64,000 nt of DNA, from assembly GCF_017254835.1 (NCBI RefSeq), contig NZ_JAFKCW010000001.1:930001-994000 (forward strand). The letters run 5' to 3'. Under the pieces are notes generated by a model. That model was not told where the DNA came from. It did not search any database and saw only the letters and a list, made by a program, of their open reading frames with translations. Shown here piece by piece: positions 62,597 to 64,000 of the stretch (the first letter of the stretch is position 1; each line of letters starts with the position of its first letter). Source of the DNA: Algoriphagus aestuariicola (GTDB lineage: Bacteria; Bacteroidota; Bacteroidia; Cytophagales; Cyclobacteriaceae). Made by a program: the position numbers and the translations under genes.

Positions 62597-64000
62597 ATGT
62601 TGACCTTCCAACACCTTTCCTATACACTTCCCAATCAGGATTATCTGTTTACTGATCTTAATTTAACGGTAAACACCCATGAAAAAATCGCCTTGATAGG
62701 TAATAACGGATCCGGAAAATCCACTTTGCTGAAAATTATTGCAAAAGAGATCCAAACCTATGAAGGGCAGTTAATGCTTGAATCAGAGCCTTATTATATC
62801 CCACAGATTTTTGGACAGTTCAATCACCAGACAATTTCCCGGGCATTGCACATAGAGAATAAGCTGGAAGCGTTGCATCGCATTTTGGCGGGAGATACCT
62901 CTGAACAGTGCTTTACCGTTCTAAATGATGATTGGACAATTGAAGAGCGTTGCAAGGAAGCCTTGGAATTCTGGAGACTTGGAGATGTGGACTTTTCTAC
63001 CCCACTTCAGTCACTTAGCGGAGGGCAAAAAACCAAAGTCTTTCTCGCGGGAATTTCCATTCACCAGCCTAAATTGATTCTTTTGGATGAACCCAGCAAC
63101 CATCTCGATCTGTCCGGTAGAGCATTGCTTTATGACTTTATCAAGTCCACCAAAAGCACATTGATCGTGGTGAGCCATGACAGGAAATTACTCAATCTGT
63201 TAGATTGCATAGCTGAGTTGAGCAGAAGCGGTGTAAAACTCTATGGTGGCAATTATGAGTTTTATGTAGAGCAAAAGCTAATCGAAAAGAAGGCGTTAAG
63301 CCTAGATATCCAACACAAAGAAAAGGCCCTTCGGAAAGCCAAGGAAAAAGAGCGGGAGACAGCAGAGCGTCAACAAAAACTGGATAGTCGAGGAAAGGGA
63401 AAACAGGAAAAGTCCGGCGTTTCCCGGATTATGATGAATACTTTACGCAACAAAGCGGAATATAGCACCTCAAAATTAAAGAGTGTCCATACCGAAAAGA
63501 TCGACGGGATTTCCCGGGAATTAAAATCTTTACGTGCCGCCGTTCCGGGAGTTGATAAAATGACTTTTGGGTTTGACAATTCTGACCTGCATCAGGGGAA
63601 AATCCTCTTTTCAGCTGACCACATCAATTTCAGTTATCACTTGGAACGTCTTTGGAAAAACAGTCTGAAATTCCAGCTTAAAAGCGGGGATCGCCTGGCT
63701 CTAAAAGGCAAAAACGGCACAGGTAAAACAACCCTGATTAACCTGATTTTGGGAGTTGTTGAGCCCACCTCCGGCTCAGCATACAGGGCAGATAACAAGA
63801 CAGTTTATATTGATCAGGATTATTCTCTGATCGACAATACACTGAATGTTTTAGAACAGGTCCAACAGTTCAATGCCTCAGGACTTCAGGAACACGAGCT
63901 AAAAACCAGGCTTAACAGATTCTTGTTTACAAAAGAAGAATGGGCCAAACCCTGTGGTTCACTCAGCGGAGGGGAAAGGATGCGCTTGCTCTTGTGTTGC
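62597..64000 (+). CDS. ABC-F family ATPase, probably ribosome-protection type (3' end outside window)
   Basis: 468 codons in the window; the gene runs off the edge. No membrane domain. ABC1: Walker A GNNGSGKST (35-43), signature LSGGQKTK (about 139-146), Walker B LILLDEPSNHLD, H-loop VVSHDRK. A charged inter-domain linker (about 225-330, with KALRKAKEKERETAERQQKL) is followed by ABC2 with Walker A GKNGTGKTT and signature LSGGERMRL at the edge. This is the ABC-F layout; the sequence resembles Bacteroidota members near Lsa/Vga-type antibiotic resistance proteins, though a housekeeping member is possible. The DNA is more AT-rich than the core genes. Confidence 0.85.
   Translation, partial: MLTFQHLSYTLPNQDYLFTDLNLTVNTHEKIALIGNNGSGKSTLLKIIAKEIQTYEGQLMLESEPYYIPQIFGQFNHQTISRALHIENKLEALHRILAGDTSEQCFTVLNDDWTIEERCKEALEFWRLGDVDFSTPLQSLSGGQKTKVFLAGISIHQPKLILLDEPSNHLDLSGRALLYDFIKSTKSTLIVVSHDRKLLNLLDCIAELSRSGVKLYGGNYEFYVEQKLIEKKALSLDIQHKEKALRKAKEKERETAERQQKLDSRGKGKQEKSGVSRIMMNTLRNKAEYSTSKLKSVHTEKIDGISRELKSLRAAVPGVDKMTFGFDNSDLHQGKILFSADHINFSYHLERLWKNSLKFQLKSGDRLALKGKNGTGKTTLINLILGVVEPTSGSAYRADNKTVYIDQDYSLIDNTLNVLEQVQQFNASGLQEHELKTRLNRFLFTKEEWAKPCGSLSGGERMRLLLCC

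Overview
The window looks like a chromosomal segment of a Bacteroidota bacterium, most likely of the order Cytophagales (a Cyclobacteriaceae or Algoriphagus-like genome; this placement is an inference). The reasons are the Bacteroidota-restricted families (DUF4249, DUF3822, LptE-like, DUF1573, GbsR-type regulators), -7 elements of the form TAnnTTTG, few clear Shine-Dalgarno sequences and many SxxK serine hydrolases. I saw no rRNA, tRNA, CRISPR array or intact insertion sequence.

Layout. 1-7260: the 3' end of a GH2 glycosidase, then mostly minus-strand housekeeping genes (DUF502 membrane protein, HppD, PlsC-like acyltransferase, BASS transporter), a tandem pair of small Cys-rich lipoproteins, a DUF2807 lipoprotein and a serine hydrolase. 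7431-13667: a tightly overlapping four-gene envelope operon (unknown secreted protein, TonB-dependent receptor, DUF4249 lipoprotein, MG2-like secreted protein). 13821-20736: minus-strand core genes, including the translationally overlapping string miaB / sigma-54 activator / lptE / unknown / secG, then dinB and pabB. 20798-31906: YceI, gamma carbonic anhydrase, an amidotransferase, pyrE, two NUDIX proteins, coaD, a DUF3822 cluster, a RecD-like helicase, DUF1573 and an ABC exporter. 32019-35217: a NeuD-like acyltransferase, a PAS histidine kinase and two response regulators. 36343-42902: a GbsR/MarR regulator and a TolC/adaptor/RND efflux operon; near-identical inverted repeats precede the regulator and the pump, so autoregulation plus control of the pump is likely. 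An acyl-carrier-like small protein with Glu in place of the phosphopantetheine Ser follows the pump.

43600-57321 is an accessory carbohydrate region. It holds a DUF1080 protein paired with a sugar-dehydrogenase-like propeller/cytochrome c fusion, an MFS transporter, an ECF-like sigma factor, and a divergent locus. One arm of that locus is a three-gene operon of two sialidase-fold proteins and a 738-residue protein with an N-terminal propeller-like half and a helical barrel-like half. The other arm is a FucP-like sugar transporter and a XylR/AraC-type regulator. There is no SusC/SusD pair in the locus.

57322-64000 looks like a patchwork: a serine hydrolase gene bracketed by a 15-bp direct repeat, a topoisomerase III gene, about 1 kb of gene remnants (a DUF559-like fragment and a RadC-like N-terminus), and an ABC-F ATPase that runs off the window. 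The ABC-F gene has a strongly structured leader ending at its start codon, preceded by an ATG-TGA minimal ORF, which suggests antibiotic-inducible translation attenuation. The most interesting items are this leader, the GbsR operator pair, the Ser-to-Glu ACP-like protein and the propeller/barrel protein locus.
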